Assembly (NCBI GenBank): GCA_033675545.1
Contig: JAWDGP010000851.1
Span: 236,001-300,000, forward strand
Length of the DNA: 64,000 bases
Source: Elysia crispata
Lineage: Eukaryota; Mollusca; Gastropoda; Plakobranchidae
Direction of reading: 5' to 3'
In this document: positions 26,841 through 40,100 of the stretch, piece by piece
How positions within the stretch are numbered: the first letter of the stretch is position 1
Layout of the letters: every line of letters begins with the position of its first letter
Notes under the pieces: model-generated
Databases searched by the model: none
The model's input: the letters and a program-made list of their open reading frames with translations, nothing else
Told to the model about the DNA's origin: nothing
Program-made: the position numbers and the translations under genes

Positions 26841-28459
26841 TATGTAATGAAACCAGTACTCAGTGAACTCTTCAGCTACAACACATACTGATGTTGAAAC
26901 CCACATGCACCTCCATCAATCATTCTACACTATTAAAGTACTGGTGCTTTCATAGATACCCACAAATTCTTCAAAGTCCTAATCAAAGGTTCTAGATCTA
27001 GACTAATGTCACTTTTGTCTTAAACTCCTTTAGGATTGTCTATTCTGCCGATCCGATTCATCAGTCAGTGAAAGCAAAACATAAAAAAATCCTACAAGAT
27101 AAAGTTGTAGTCCTATCATCATACTTTCGTTATGTAGACTTCTCTCCTTCTCTAGAATTACAAAGAAACTGCAACCTTACCCAAATTCTTACGAGTAAGT
27201 TTAATTATGCTATTACACTCAGGAAGAGTGTTGAGTCCCATCCCAGTTGCATCAGTAGGGTAATAAGTTGTTGGAATTTTTTTTTTCAGTCCCATCAGGT
27301 CCCGACAGGCTTTAAATTAGGGTTGACAATGAAAGCTAAGACTCGAGTGTAATGTAGATCTAGACATCTGGATTTTGCCTGTCGCTAAGACTGAGATGGG
27401 AGTGACAGAAGAATCTCTTATAAATGGATAGACCAAGAATATGTGTCCACTTCAGGAAATAAATGGGGGTAAAAACTGAGTGATAGACACTCAGCCAGTG
27501 TTCATTAAAACATTGCGGTGCTTGGCTCGTTCATGGGCCTAGAAGCCTTGTTTTCCTCCCTTCTGTAGGGCTAGGTATGCGTGCAGGACTGGTTATAATC
27601 CATCCTCTTGTCCTCACCTCAAGACAGTGTTTAAAAATTTGGATTGGTTCTCGGAAATCTTTTCTGTGACTGTAATGCACTGAGCATAGATCTAGCGTGC
27701 TACACGCAACTCACTAAAACACACGCTGCGTGATAGTGATGGGTTTAAGCTACGCTTGAGGGGAGGGGGCTGTGGAGAGAAACGAATCGGCAAGTAAGGT
27801 TAGGCTAGCCTACCCTACATCACACGTTGGTACCGTACAATACAGTAAATCGCTTGAGATCATAAATTCGCAAGAAAAATTTGGTGCTCTTCTTTCCTTT
27901 TTATCCTCAGATCTTGTTGTCATTTAATTAGAGAGAGAAGCGGTTTCAATACTTTGCATTGCAAAAATAAATTTATAACTTTAATGTGGAAAAAAAAGGT
28001 AAAAACGGAAATTTCTCAGATTTCATAATAGTACCGGTTGTCGCTATTTGAGCTGTTGTTAAATATGGGTTTCAAGTAGTACCATACTGGGCCCAAAGCA
28101 AATGTTTAAACTTTCAAAAATAAAGACATCATAAACATACTTCTGTTGGGATAATTAGGCCTACAAATTGTTTAGATCTATCTGCCCAATAAGTCAAGCT
28201 CCGGCAATCTCTGTTACGTCAGATGAAAGGCTTTGAGAGATTTGTGGATCAGATTTAAAAGAAATTTTACCTTCGACAACTATTAAAGTCCCATGAAAAT
28301 TTTGAAAAATAATGAAGAGCCTAGTTCACCTAGTCTAAATCTAGATTTGGATCAAATTCTCTAAATTCTATATGTCTAGATCTAGGATCTAGATCTAGAT
28401 CTATTTAGGCAAAGTTTTTCCAAGGCAAAAGGTTTCAAAAGCCAGATTAAATTCTTACC

Positions 28460-28700
28460 ATACCCTTTTGCAGTCTTTGTTCACAATCTGTGGGCTGTTT
28501 GCTTCGCAGCCTATTAGACTTTTACAGCTACCTTCTAAAACATGTATCACCAAGTGACACCGACACAAAATATTTCGGTATTTTTTTACCTGTACACCCG
28601 TCTCGCATTGGCATTTGTAATGATGTTTTTCTGCTCCTTCTAAAACATGTATCACCAAGTGACACCGACACAAAATATTTCTTGATTTCTTTACTTCGGT
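28460..28700 (-). other. TMEM168: Possible 5' noncoding exon and promoter region of TMEM168
   Basis: The donor gggtatg|gtaaga on the minus strand is followed, after about 2.7 kb, by the acceptor of the TMEM168 start exon. The exon would contain most of a 45-base direct repeat pair. Its 5' limit cannot be seen. Transcript data would be needed to confirm it. Confidence 0.28.
28531..28680. repeat. 45-bp direct repeat, two copies 105 bp apart
   Basis: ccttctaaaacatgtatcac, continuing caagtgacaccgacacaaaa and tattt, is present at 28531-28575 and again, identical, at 28636-28680. The 60 bases between them are unrelated. Confidence 0.95.
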
Positions 28701-29160
28701 ACTGATCTCCCTTGATTTTAGGTGGAGTAATAATGTTGAATGACTTTGTAATGTTAACGGGAATTCCCTTTGTTAAAAATAAGGGGAGGGGACAGGGGGA
28801 ATGCGTACCGTTAACACGGGATGATAAAAGGTCGGTTCCGTATACCGTTATTGTTATTTACAAGCAAGAGGAATTTTGCCCTGCATCGGGGCACGGTTTT
28901 TTTTTTTCAATTGAAATGTTACCTTGCCTGCTGATTACGTCATCATTTTGGTCCAAACAGCGGAAATACAATATCATCATCTGCGATTTGGTGTGGAATT
29001 CATCTTTGGTGGAATTCTATTCTAATGCTATTGGGCAAAGCCTTGGTGGTCTCAATGTTGCCAAGGAAATGTAGCAAGAAGGTATAATTCAAAACTCAAA
29101 AAAAAAAAAAATGTGCCACATTACTTTTTTTTTTTTAATTTTATTTTGTTTTGGGTTTTT

Positions 29161-29214
29161 TTGTTGTTGTTGTTGTTGTTGTTTTTTTGTAAATAAGGAA
29201 AGGAGAATGAGTGA

Positions 29215-29261
<47 letters not shown>
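29161..29261. repeat. (TTG)n, (GT)n and (GA)n microsatellites
   Basis: A (TTG)7 patch, then after 30 bases a GT run leading directly into about 30 bases of GA. Confidence 0.9.
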
Positions 29262-29262
<1 letters not shown>

Positions 29263-29779
29263 ATTGTCCAGTCTAATTTTTTTTTATTAAATTATGGAAA
29301 CTAAAATGGCCCTCGGATTTCAACCCAGTTGTAATTCTGAATTAACATATACCGATAGTAAAGTACCAAATTGTTGGCTTTTCCATTTAGGGTAGGACAG
29401 GAGGGACAAAATGTTGAAACTTTTCTTGGAATTTCAAGACACTGTATACACGTAGACAATATTGTTTAGGCTAGATTTAATATAACGTGGAAAATAGATC
29501 TAGCTCTAAATCTAGATACGGGGCTAGCTTATTAAAATAAAAACAAATTTTCTGGTACTTCCACGTACTGTAAGTGCTTGAGATGAACAACTTTTAGTTG
29601 AGTCTAGTTATTATTTTTTAAAACGAAAATTTATGATTTCCTTCATTTTCTCCTTGTTCACATTTTTTTCCTGTGTGCATATGGGTGTAGAATACGCCGT
29701 TAAATTAACGCATGCGTTAGCCAGTTAACGACAACCTAACGATAGCGTTAAATTCTTTTGAATACGGGCATAGGTACGG

Positions 29780-29789
29780 TGGAGGGAGG

Positions 29790-29847
<58 letters not shown>

Positions 29848-29865
29848 GGAAGGAGGGGGTTATAA
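29780..29865. repeat. (GA)n / G-rich microsatellite
   Basis: gggagggaga leading into about 50 bases of GA and a ggaaggaagg tail. Confidence 0.92.
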
Positions 29866-32800
29866 CACAGCGGGCAGACAACTACTAAAAAAAAGGTATG
29901 AACTGACGGAGCCAGACTTAATTGTGTAAAAGAAAAAAAAAGAAAAAAAAATGATTTACTCAGGTTTGTAAAAGTACATTATTATGAAATGCAACTCTAA
30001 CTGTTATATGTATGCATCTACAACAAGTGCTAAAATTTCGGCTTACCTATTTGAATCCGTCGTGTGAATGACATTATGTTCAAATTTTTTTATGGAATTT
30101 CAAGACACAATCTTGATCTAAAAAAAAAAAAAAATTAGATCAAGATTAGATTTCCCATGGATGGCAGATCTAAATAGACTACCAGTGTTTAGGTCTAAAA
30201 AATAGCTCAACATGGGTGGGTGTTATGATGCCTAGCTCTCGTTTGAGCTAAGTCGTGTTTCTTACTCTTGGTACATAAAAATTATTCTGAATTCATTCAT
30301 GAATAAGAGTTATCAGACACCCTATTGGATATGATACAAAGCAAAATTAATTAGATAATAATTTTGAATCGGTGAATGATAAATGAAGTGGGGCACACGC
30401 AGCGCAAGTAACATGGGTATCTTCATTCAATCAGAAGTCTTTAAAAAAAAGTAGGCAATTCTTTTGGCTCAAATATAACTTTGGTCTTCCTTTCAACAAA
30501 ACATAACAAACAAACAAAAAATACAAACAGTATTCATAATATCGGTTATTTTTCATGCTGCATGTATAAGTACTTCTAGGCCTAAGCCTTTTCCAACCAC
30601 CTAATACCTGGGCACTATTTTAAACTCTAGCTCTGCACAATTCTTTCTTATTGTATTTTTCATTTGGTAATTTATGATGTTGATAACAGTAAATAAGCAG
30701 CCGCTTACTTGAACATTATTACAAAAGGCGAAAGTGGAGAACACTGAGATTTATATATGTGCCTGGTTACACAATAAAACTGGTAGATTATATATTACAC
30801 ACAAAATGTAAAAAATACCGTTCGCTAACAGAAAACTAAACTGATCAAAACTCAATACTAGCTACTACATTGTATCTTTTCTTGAACACAAAAACTAGAG
30901 TAAGGTTATACTGCGTCAACCTTTTTCTACTTTTTATAATACGTAGAAAAAGAAGAAGATAATCTGAGTAATGAAATGAGCGTAGGCTATTTATAGCCTA
31001 TAGGCCCCTTATCGATGGACATATCAGCCGCAAGTCTAGACATCTACAAAACCAGTTTAAGCTCAATACATATTTTTAAATCAAAATAAAATAAGGTTAT
31101 TCCGCAATTGCATTTCAAATACTAATTTGCTCTGCGTCATTCTCTTCCTTACCGATTCCATGTATTTGGGTTTTTGTTGTTTTTTTTTAATCCGCGGTAC
31201 ACAGACGCAACGATTTTTATATCCCGTCAAAAAGGATTGATTTAGGTTTGCTCAGTTGTGTGCCCCTAGATGACTTACGAATTGTAACTTACTGTGATAG
31301 ATTAGGCCATACGATCGTCTCAAACGATGATAAAACAGAATTCGAATCCTGATCCAGAAATCTAATTGAAATTTAGAAAGCAATTAATTTCTTGATTTAA
31401 CGTAATATTCAGCTGTGAAGGTATACCACATTTGAGGTAGATCTAGGTTCTTTATCTATTTAGGGTGCTAAAATAAATTAGAAATAGAGTTTAGATCTAG
31501 ATTCGAGTTTTTCCGCATCGGTCCTAGAGTTTTATCGTTGGTAAATTTGTCTATATCGGCCCAACTCATTTTAAGTTTCACAATAAAATGTTTCTTGACG
31601 AATTCGAAACTTGTAGTGGGGTTTAAAAGCAACACACAAGTGTTAATACAGGTCTTGAAAAGTAATTATTTGCGACGAATAAAACCTTCATATTCGTGTT
31701 CAGCATATCAAATTCATTAAGTTAAGAGATACAATTTTAAAGCTTAAAGTGAGTTGGGCTGATAACAGCAATAACACTGTATAGTTTATACTACGGCTGT
31801 GATGGATCCCGATTTCAAAGTAATCACAATTTTAAACAGGGTCCCATCGTAGATCCACAGCCAGGGTCCCTGTAATTTCAAAGTAGTTAAAGTAACCATA
31901 TGCGGTGGAATGAGAAGTGGTGATGGTAGGCTACATTTTGCTTGACGGCACATTATGGGAAAAGTGATGGCTGGCGGCAAGGGAGTTTATATGCCCCCAC
32001 AACTGTTTAGTTTCATCCAATATTTGGTTGTGTGGATCTGGGATTTGTGCGAAGAAGGATTGACGGATCTTAGTCTTTGTTTGGTTTCCACTGAAATCTG
32101 AGTGAGGACCAAGGGTTATGATTACTTCTGCGGATCATACTTGAAGATCCATGGAACCGTTTCATTGGGAAGATCAGTGATTACTGATTACTTTTTCGCG
32201 ACCTTAGTTTATATTTATGAACAATATGGTGGGGAAAGCTGTTGTTTGAAACACAATATTAGCTGTAATAATTCATGTAGAATTAGATCTAGATCTTAAG
32301 CTTTTTTAGCTGGGCTGTCTGTCATAATTTGGTCATCTAAACTCTAGCGTATTAATATTGTTAGATTGAAGGGCTGGTTTGTAGCACAGGTTTGAACAAT
32401 GAGACTGTACAATTTAATGAATTTATTGTATTATAACCATTGCTGTTGTTTGCACTTGTATTACTTGTCAATTTCTAAACAGCATATCGCCACTGTGCTA
32501 CGATTTTGGCATGAATAAGTCATTTTCGTTACGTTTGAGATAATCGATAAAAACTTTTTTTATACAACCTTATTTCGGCCTCAAATACTATATTGTTTCT
32601 AATAAGATAAAGCAAAAACCTATCAGTGCATTTTTAATCTGAAAGTTTAGTTAGATAGATCTCATTTTCATCTCTACAACGATATATCACTTGCATTTTG
32701 GCATAAGTGAGGATAATTGTAGCACCGTGACAATATTTTTGTTACAGATTGTAAAAATAGTGTGATTGTTCATATATGCAGGAGGAAAAATATAACTGAT

Positions 32801-34474
32801 ATAGAAGCAAAAGAAATGAAAAGGATAAAAAAATAGATTTTTAAGTGCCCATCCTTAGAAGATAAGAGGGAAGGATATAAACATATATGTGTGTGCGTAA
32901 GAGAAAGAGAGAGAGAGAGAGAGGTGTTAATAGGTACCCTTCTCTCTACCTTCATATGACCATCTTTAAATGTCTTTGGTATAGCTAAAGCATCTAGAGT
33001 ACTGGAGTAGGGGCAACAACTCCAAAATCAAATGACTTAATCAAACCTAATTGTACGAATAAATTTTATATTAGTTATAAATTCAGATATACGTATGTAC
33101 CTCAATAACAGTTTCTGCAAATAATGGTCCATCTATGCAAAGTAGATTTCTTAGCTTTCAATACAACAAAGCCCCCTGTTTACATTTTTAAATTAAAGAA
33201 GAGTGTTTTCTTGAGCCACTTTGCTTTCAGATCATGTAGTTATGATGGGCATGAGAATTGTGGGAGCAAAGCTGCTTATAATATTAGGGAAGGTTGCTCT
33301 TCTTTCATTGCAGTGAGATTTGTTGGCTGGGTGCAAGTGTCTTTCTGGTGATTATTTTTTATGTTATTAATCATTATTCTCATATCACATCTAGTAAAAT
33401 CATATTAGTTTTTAGTTATTATTTATTTTATAGTTTTAGTGCTGTAATTGATACATAAACAGCAGACTATTCGGATCCATGCAAACAGATCGAGAAGAGA
33501 GAAAGGGCCTTACTACAATATTTGATGAAATTTCCTCAGAACATAAAATCTATTCTACTGTGTTTATAACCTTTAAAAGCATTAATACCTCTTTCATGTC
33601 CTCTATATGGCACTTGAAGTTGACACACAAAGATCACAAATAAATTGCTTTGTGTGCAGAAATTCTAATATTAACATAGTATCAAGGGCACACAACTTCA
33701 CAACAAAAATTTTTTTAATCAATTCTTGATAAAACAAATGCATGGATAGGTAGTTTTTTAAATGTATTAAATTAAAACTTGCAATCCAAATAACATGAAT
33801 TTGAAAACAATGGACTCAGATAGAGATAATGTTTTTTTAAAGTATGGAAATTATTTGAAGAAAATAATGACTTTTCGTGTCCAAGTCCAGTTTTTATCTG
33901 AAATGTCTTTGTGCCTTTCATCACTCTCTGATGATGAGGCTGGTCCATTAGGAGCCCCATTTTTTTTTCCTTTTTCCTGCTTTTTTGTTGTTGTTGTTAT
34001 TTTTTTTTTATACTGAGGTGATGCTCTTTCTCTATGAATTGAAAAACAAACTAAAAAAGTACAAAATATTCACAACTTTAAAATATTGCCTTGGCTTAGC
34101 AGATCATGAGATGAAGTAATTAGAAACTGTTTAAGTTTGGCGGGTCTTATAACTTCAAGGTCTTGAAAGTGAAGCTACTTTTGTTGAACTTTTCAAGCAT
34201 ATCGAATTTTAAATTTTTGGCTTATCACTACCAATTACCCTTAATCTAGATGTAGTATAGGACTTAACTTAATGTACAAAATTCAGTCTTTATTCTCTTT
34301 AAAATAAGAGACATATATTTTTTATGCGTTTATTGGGAATCCCTGCTACACCTGGCAGTTGACCTTATGACCAGATCAGGTTGCTTGGAGTTGCGGTCGG
34401 GTGACTGGCGAACTTAAGGCTGCCACTTAACAACTGTACCAATTAAATTTTTTTTCTATGTCTTTTTCTACTAG

Positions 34475-34771
34475 TGTAACTTGGCACTATGTCACATCCA
34501 GCAACAATTGACCACCAGGCTGTCCACATCAATCTCACTAAGCATGGAACAGAGACAGTAGATGTTGTGACCGCTCAACCAGGATCTGCTCAAAGCCCTT
34601 CAGTACAATATGATGCCCCAACAGCTATGGCCATCTTCACTCAGAGTCCCACACCTGTTGTGGCTCAGAAGCCTGACCCGAAACTCAAACCGAAAGACTT
34701 TGTTATGACATCTTGTTTTGTCATTTTTGCCTGTAACTTCATCTTTGGACTACTGGGATATCACTTTGGCG
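34475..34771 (+). CDS. CD225 gene exon with start codon (CDS from 34489)
   Basis: The exon begins after acceptor tctttttctactag. An in-frame TAA lies 12 bases before the ATG at 34489, fixing the start. It encodes residues 1-94 and one base of codon 95, ending ggcg before donor gtaaaa. Confidence 0.82.
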
Positions 34772-35958
34772 GTAAAAGCATTGAGACTTCTAAATTGTTT
34801 TTAAATGTTATATTATGCAGTTTTGCCTTATTGCAAAAGTATGTTAATCCAAATGCTGGGGTTTAAAACAAAACTTTCGACAAGTTATAGAATGTCAGTT
34901 AATTTAATTCATTTTGCTCATTCTACTTACAGATCTTATTGCTCAAAGCCATAATGGCCTTATAGGGGATTTGGTTTTGAAATATAATACTGAAAGTGAA
35001 ACGAAACCAAAAAAAAAATCAACAGTGCCTTAATCAATAGATTTGATCTTGGTCAACTTCGCATTATTTACAAGAACGTTGATTTACCAAACTATATTTT
35101 TAGTGTTTATCTTCAGTGCAACAGAGCATCAGTGTTTTTAATCAGTTAAAGAAAGAAAGATTTTACACAAAATACATCTTCATATTTTACACAGACTCTT
35201 GCATTAATGATGCTATTGTATTTTCCTATACATATTATGTTATTAGTCATTGCTTACATTTTACATTTTTAGGCTTTTATGGATCAATTGGCAGAAAATA
35301 TCAGCGATTCATTTTTTATAAGTTTCTGAATAATTACATCATTTTTACAGAAAATACAATGTTGCCACAAATGGTTAACCTTGTAAGTCCAGATTTGTTT
35401 TTAAAAATTATTTTTTGCAATAGAACAGTTTACAAGTAAAATCAAGCTATGCTATTAGTATCAGAAAAATGTGACAAATTAAAATATTGCTTTTGCTTTT
35501 AAGTATGAGCGCAATTTCATGCCCTCAACTACTGGTAATGATTGTGGTAGTTTGATGAATTATAAGGTTACACAACTTCATTTATAAGGTAAGTTTTGAT
35601 TTGCTTTTCACGTAACATCATGCTATACATGCTTAGATCATCATTAAGTCAACTGAACTTCTGTTGAGAAATTCCCTTGCATAGACTAACAAGATTACCA
35701 ACTTTCTGCAAAGGTGAATTTTTAATTAGAATTTAAAAATAATTTTCACCTTTTTTTTCCTGAACTTTTTTTTCAGTGAAGTCTAACTATGCCTGGCAAC
35801 TGGGAGATCTTTCAATGGCCAAACATCATGCTAAGAGGGCACTTATCTTTGTTATTATTGGCATTCTTGTTGGAATTCTCACATATGTGCTGGCTTTTGT
35901 GCTATACTTTGTTGTTTTTGACAAGCCCTCTCACGAGGTTGAAAACAGAAGGACATAA
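34489..35958 (+). CDS. CD225/dispanin-family small membrane protein, two coding exons
   Basis: Exons 34489-34771 and 35777-35958 (acceptor tttttttcag) join to 154 residues. Residues 1-70 are hydrophilic and end in a Pro/Lys-rich run (KPDPKLKPKD). Helix 1 is about 71-93 (FVMTSCFVIFACNFIFGLLG). A cytosolic loop carries NYAWQLGDLSMAKHHAKRA. Helix 2 is about 116-142, followed by a short charged tail. The arrangement, in particular helix 1, the loop W..GD...A...S/A..A and then helix 2, is the CD225 domain shared by dispanins, IFITMs, SynDIG and PRRT proteins. Which subgroup this belongs to cannot be told here, so no gene symbol is given. Family members act at membranes in trafficking or fusion control; a specific role is not inferable. 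Retaining the intron would give a 125-residue form with helix 1 only (stop at 34866). Confidence 0.87.
35777..35958 (+). CDS. CD225 gene terminal coding exon
   Basis: 182 bases; encodes the CD225 loop (YAWQLGDLSMAKHHAKR) and helix 2, ending VENRRT and TAA. Confidence 0.86.
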
Positions 35959-36158
35959 GACTTTTTTTTTTCAAAATTTTGAATAGGATTCAAGGGTACA
36001 AGAAAGTGACCATTCCTTTGATATGAACGTTTGTTTATCATTGCATGTCTTTGCCAGTGTTAAAAAAATGTGAAATCTAAATGTACTAAATATTTATTTT
36101 AATTTTATTATTTATCCATTGAAAGTGGTCAGTATTTTACTCACATCTGCAGTCAATA

Positions 36159-37142
36159 CAGTGAAACTCATTAATAACAAGTACTCTTGTTCAGAATGAA
36201 CTCTCTCGTTATGGAGTTGCCTTTATACCCAAATGTATATATAGAAAAAATTAGGGAAGCAACCTAAAAAACCTGTTTTAATGCTTTGATAAGCCTGTAG
36301 AACTACACAAAGCTTGTTTGAAGGCATCAAAGAAGGGCATTGTTGTTAATCCATCAGAGTTTAATCCAATCAGAAGTGTCTAGCATCATTATCAAAGGCC
36401 CATATGCAAAACTTTGTATTACCCTCCCTCCACAATGTTAACAATAGCCAAGGCAAACCCTATGATAGGCCAATCCCGGGCTTTTGTGGGCTATCAGTCA
36501 CAAAGGGGTCTGATTTGCTCCTGGCCTGGCAGTAGTGACAGCAATCCTTTATTTAAGTGCAAGCCATCGCCAATGATTTAACACCTTCATAATTATGTAA
36601 TCTTATCTATATGACTGAGACAAAAAAGGAGGAAGGGGGTGTAACATGCCTACATAAACTACTAAAAAACCCTGAAAAAAATTGGCAGGCAGAGAGAGAA
36701 AGAGAGAGAGCCTAACCTTCACCCCCTGGCACTCTTATAGTTGGTTTCATCACATTAGGAAGAGAAGGGGATGGTGAGGCAAGGTGAGGTGATGCTAGTC
36801 ACATGCAGACACGCAAGGTGCTTGAGGCCTAAACACATGTCTACTTTAGCTGTTACCACTCTCTGGAGTAACCTGTTGTTTTGTGTCTGCATAATGGCTG
36901 TCTGGCTTGCTCTAGATCTAGCTGGCCATGGACATATTGTTTCACTGGTGCTGTTTCCACCCCCCCACCCCCTCATAAAAGTGAGGCATTACGCTCTCAT
37001 TGTTGAGGTCAGTATTTTTTCTCTCTGTATTTCCAGAATAATTTGTAAAAACACGAAGATGGAAAAATAAATGGATTTGAAATTGTCTTGTTGTTCTAGG
37101 GTTTCTCGCTATTCCAGATCAAGTTATTTATGAGTTTCACTG
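36159..37142. mobile_element. Pogo/Tigger-like non-autonomous DNA transposon (984 bp)
   Basis: Left end TA|cagtgaaactcattaataac; right end gttatttatgagtttcactg|TA. The two are inverted copies over about 20 bases with few mismatches, and TA flanks both sides. No transposase-like frame is present inside. It lies just downstream of the CD225 coding region, within its possible 3' UTR. Confidence 0.75.
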
Positions 37143-40100
37143 TACAATTTATGTAAAAAAAAAGACTTTTTCTGATAATGAAGTTAATAAAAAATTCCAT
37201 TAGCTGAGAAAAATGTGAACTCCTATGTACCTAAGATTTTTATAATCAGAATTATAACAGTTGAAATGAGCATTCTGAAGAGAATTAAATTTGTTGTTTA
37301 TGATGGTAAGTCCAAATAATCACCACAATTTTAATCAGCAAAGCATTGAAAACAAGATTTAAACACATTGTTTTGCAGTAAGGTGTAGACAATATGTCCA
37401 TTATAAACAGTGTTAAAATAGAGTTTAGGTATATATCATTTACTTTTTCTATTCAAGTTTCAAAATGGAGGGAAAGACATGAATTTGCATAGTTTATCCA
37501 GGCTGAACATATTGGCAATTGTTCAGTTTAATTAATTTTTATATCTGTGTCAATCTTGTGAGCTGAATGTGATATTTCAAACATTATATATTGTGCAATG
37601 ATATGCATTATTTTATTTTTTTTGCAACAGAAAATCTTAGCATTGCCCATTTATTTATTGCGGACCATGATTATTTGGTATCTTCTTTTTTTGACAACCT
37701 GAATTACAAAACTGAAAATCATATCTTTTTCTGATTTTGAGAGACAGTTATTCAGAATATGAATCAATATGTAAAAATACTTCTTTATAATTCATATTGA
37801 AAACATATTAAGTTGATGAAGTAAGTTACATTTTTTAAAAATGCTAAAGCCTAAACCTATGCGAAAATTGCTTTTAACACAATTGCAAATTCATTTAATA
37901 CAGAATGTTTTAACTTACAAAATAGCAATGCAAAGAAGATATAAAATTTTGGTATTTTAAGTACAGGGATCTGTGTTATGTATCCTCAATTAATTATTCG
38001 GATAGATACATTTTGCACATTCCATCAAGCCTTGAAGTGGAGATAATCTTTTTTTTTTATGCAAAGCCTTATTGTGTGTGTTAAATTTAATGGAAGACAT
38101 TTTGAGCTTTACCGTTATGAAAAACATTCCTTTTGATTGAGATTCATTGTCATTGTTGCTTTTTTTTTAAAAGTCCATTGATTATTTTTTTTTTTTACCT
38201 TCTTCAGTCATTTCTTAAGGTGCAAAGGAAAAAGGGTCTACTAAAATGTTATAGAGCACTGAGATAATTTGGATTATGCACACCTCAATGGAGAAAAGTC
38301 TTGATTGAACAATCATATATGTTTTGCAACCTGTCATACAGAGACGGATGTAAGAAGATCAAAGTTGGAAAAAAAAACATTTTTTAAAGTTGATAAATGA
38401 CTCTTTTTAGAGATCTTAAGTTTAATAACCATTTATAGAACTATGATAATATATGGTATTTTTCACCATTTTGAAGATCAGGAAAAATATTTTTTAAATG
38501 TGATATAAAGGCAATATGACCAGTTTTGAGCAGAGCAAAGACATATGCGTTGTGACAAAGTTGAATTTAATATGATTAATCACAGTGATATAACTTTTTT
38601 TTCACTTTTGTGTTCTACTTAAGTCATTTCAATGATCTTATTTTACAAGCTGATTAGGCAGCCTGTTTGTTCATTTATATGAAAAAAATAGAAATTTTAT
38701 TGCCATGCCAGATATAAATTTATATGTGTGATAACAGGGTTCAAAGGGGGCTACCCTTTTTATTTTCAAGAACCAAGAAAAAAGTCTGTGTACTCTACAG
38801 TTTTTCTTAGCTCATTCTATGCTGATCTTGTATCACAATAACCATTTTGATTCTTTGAATTTAAAGGTGAATGTTCACCCTGGATTTTTTACATAAAAGA
38901 GCATTGAAAAAAAAACAATCCCCAAGCCTTACCTGTAAAAATTCTCGGCATCGCCCTGAATGTATATGTTTTACTATGGTGTAATTTTTTTTAATACAAT
39001 ATATTTTCAATATAAATTACTTGTCATCACAGCATCTCGAAGCTCCATTTTTATAACTCAGGTTGATGTTCGGATATCTTTAGTCTTCATTCTTTTTAGT
39101 TTGTTTACCCTTTCAGCTGCCTTTCAATATCAAACTGATGGCTGTGGATGGTGGGCTGCACATTAAGAAAATTAAAATCAACCATTAGAGTTGATTTTTG
39201 TCACTCATGGTTTATCAAATCTCAAGTACCATTGTTTTAATAAAATATTTCTTAAGTCATGATGTGGAAAACTTGTCATGATATTTATTTGTACAGTTTT
39301 TATTTTCGTGTTTACTCTGGCCTATATAATTATTGTTCTAATTATTTTGGAATTCATTAGCATTTCACATATCAATAAACAAGGATTGGAAGATTCTACA
39401 TTATCTCTAATTTTGTGAATCAGTGGAAGGGTTAGTGTTGGAGAGTATATACTCAATATTTAAAGTCCTCTAAGTCAGTCTTCATGCATGAGCTGAGTGT
39501 TAGATTTAGGGACTTTAAGCAATTTAAAGTAGAACCTAATTTTCTTGTCTGTTAGTATCTTATAGAAGGACAGGTTTGATTACCTTCGTAATTTAAATGT
39601 AATTTCGGTGAAAAACAAGTTCTTATATTTTTGCAGGGGTCATATTTCCCTTATTTTTAATATGTAATATATTAAAAAAAATTTATTATACTTCAAACTT
39701 TTAATTTTGTAATGTTATATTTATTCTTATATTTTTTTATTTGAATATACCAGAAAACATTCCTCTTTAGCTCACTAATCTATTATTATATTATTGCTCC
39801 CTGTGTTTTAAACACTATGCATTTTATCTACTGTGGTGAATCAAGTTAAATCTAAACATAAACAACAGTTTAATGCTCTCTATAATATTTAATAATTTCA
39901 GCGTTTTGCTCTTGTTCTTATGCAAAGGTAGTTTGTATAATGTTTTGTCCTTTAAAAGACAAAGACAGAAAGTATTAGCTTTTTAATGAATTAGCACAAA
40001 TCCATTAAAGATTTAGTTAATTAAATATCGATCAGTATCGATTGTCTATTCTTAATAGCATTGACTTTTTTTTACAGAATGGACACTGCATTCTTAAAGT

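Larger units (their letters stand above)
25756..28459 (-). other. TMEM168: Probable 5' intron of TMEM168
   Basis: Minus-strand acceptor cgttttcag ends at 25757. The nearest convincing minus-strand donor upstream is gggtatg|gtaaga at 28459-28453. The interval contains a (TA)n-(GA)n-Gn tract (26120-26210) and a pogo-like element (26370-26840), but no supported coding exon. Confidence 0.35.
28701..34474. other. Non-coding DNA upstream of the CD225 gene
   Basis: No supported coding exon in about 5.7 kb. It contains microsatellites at 29161-29182, 29213-29261, 29780-29865 and 32890-32922, a short hairpin at 30109-30147, and several AGATCT-type palindromes. An upstream noncoding exon of the CD225 gene is expected somewhere here, because the coding exon starts at a splice acceptor. 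Confidence 0.4.

Noticed and set aside
28712-29074. 120-codon plus-strand ORF
   Set aside because: Composition and content look random; it crosses poly-T-encoded Phe and matches no family.
36771-37070. Possible transposase or membrane protein inside the pogo-like element
   Set aside because: No HTH or DDE motifs; the hydrophobic stretch is not family-like.
38866-38879. Nuclear-receptor-type palindrome ggtgaatgttcacc
   Set aside because: A 6-base inverted repeat is expected by chance in a window this size, and there is no promoter context.
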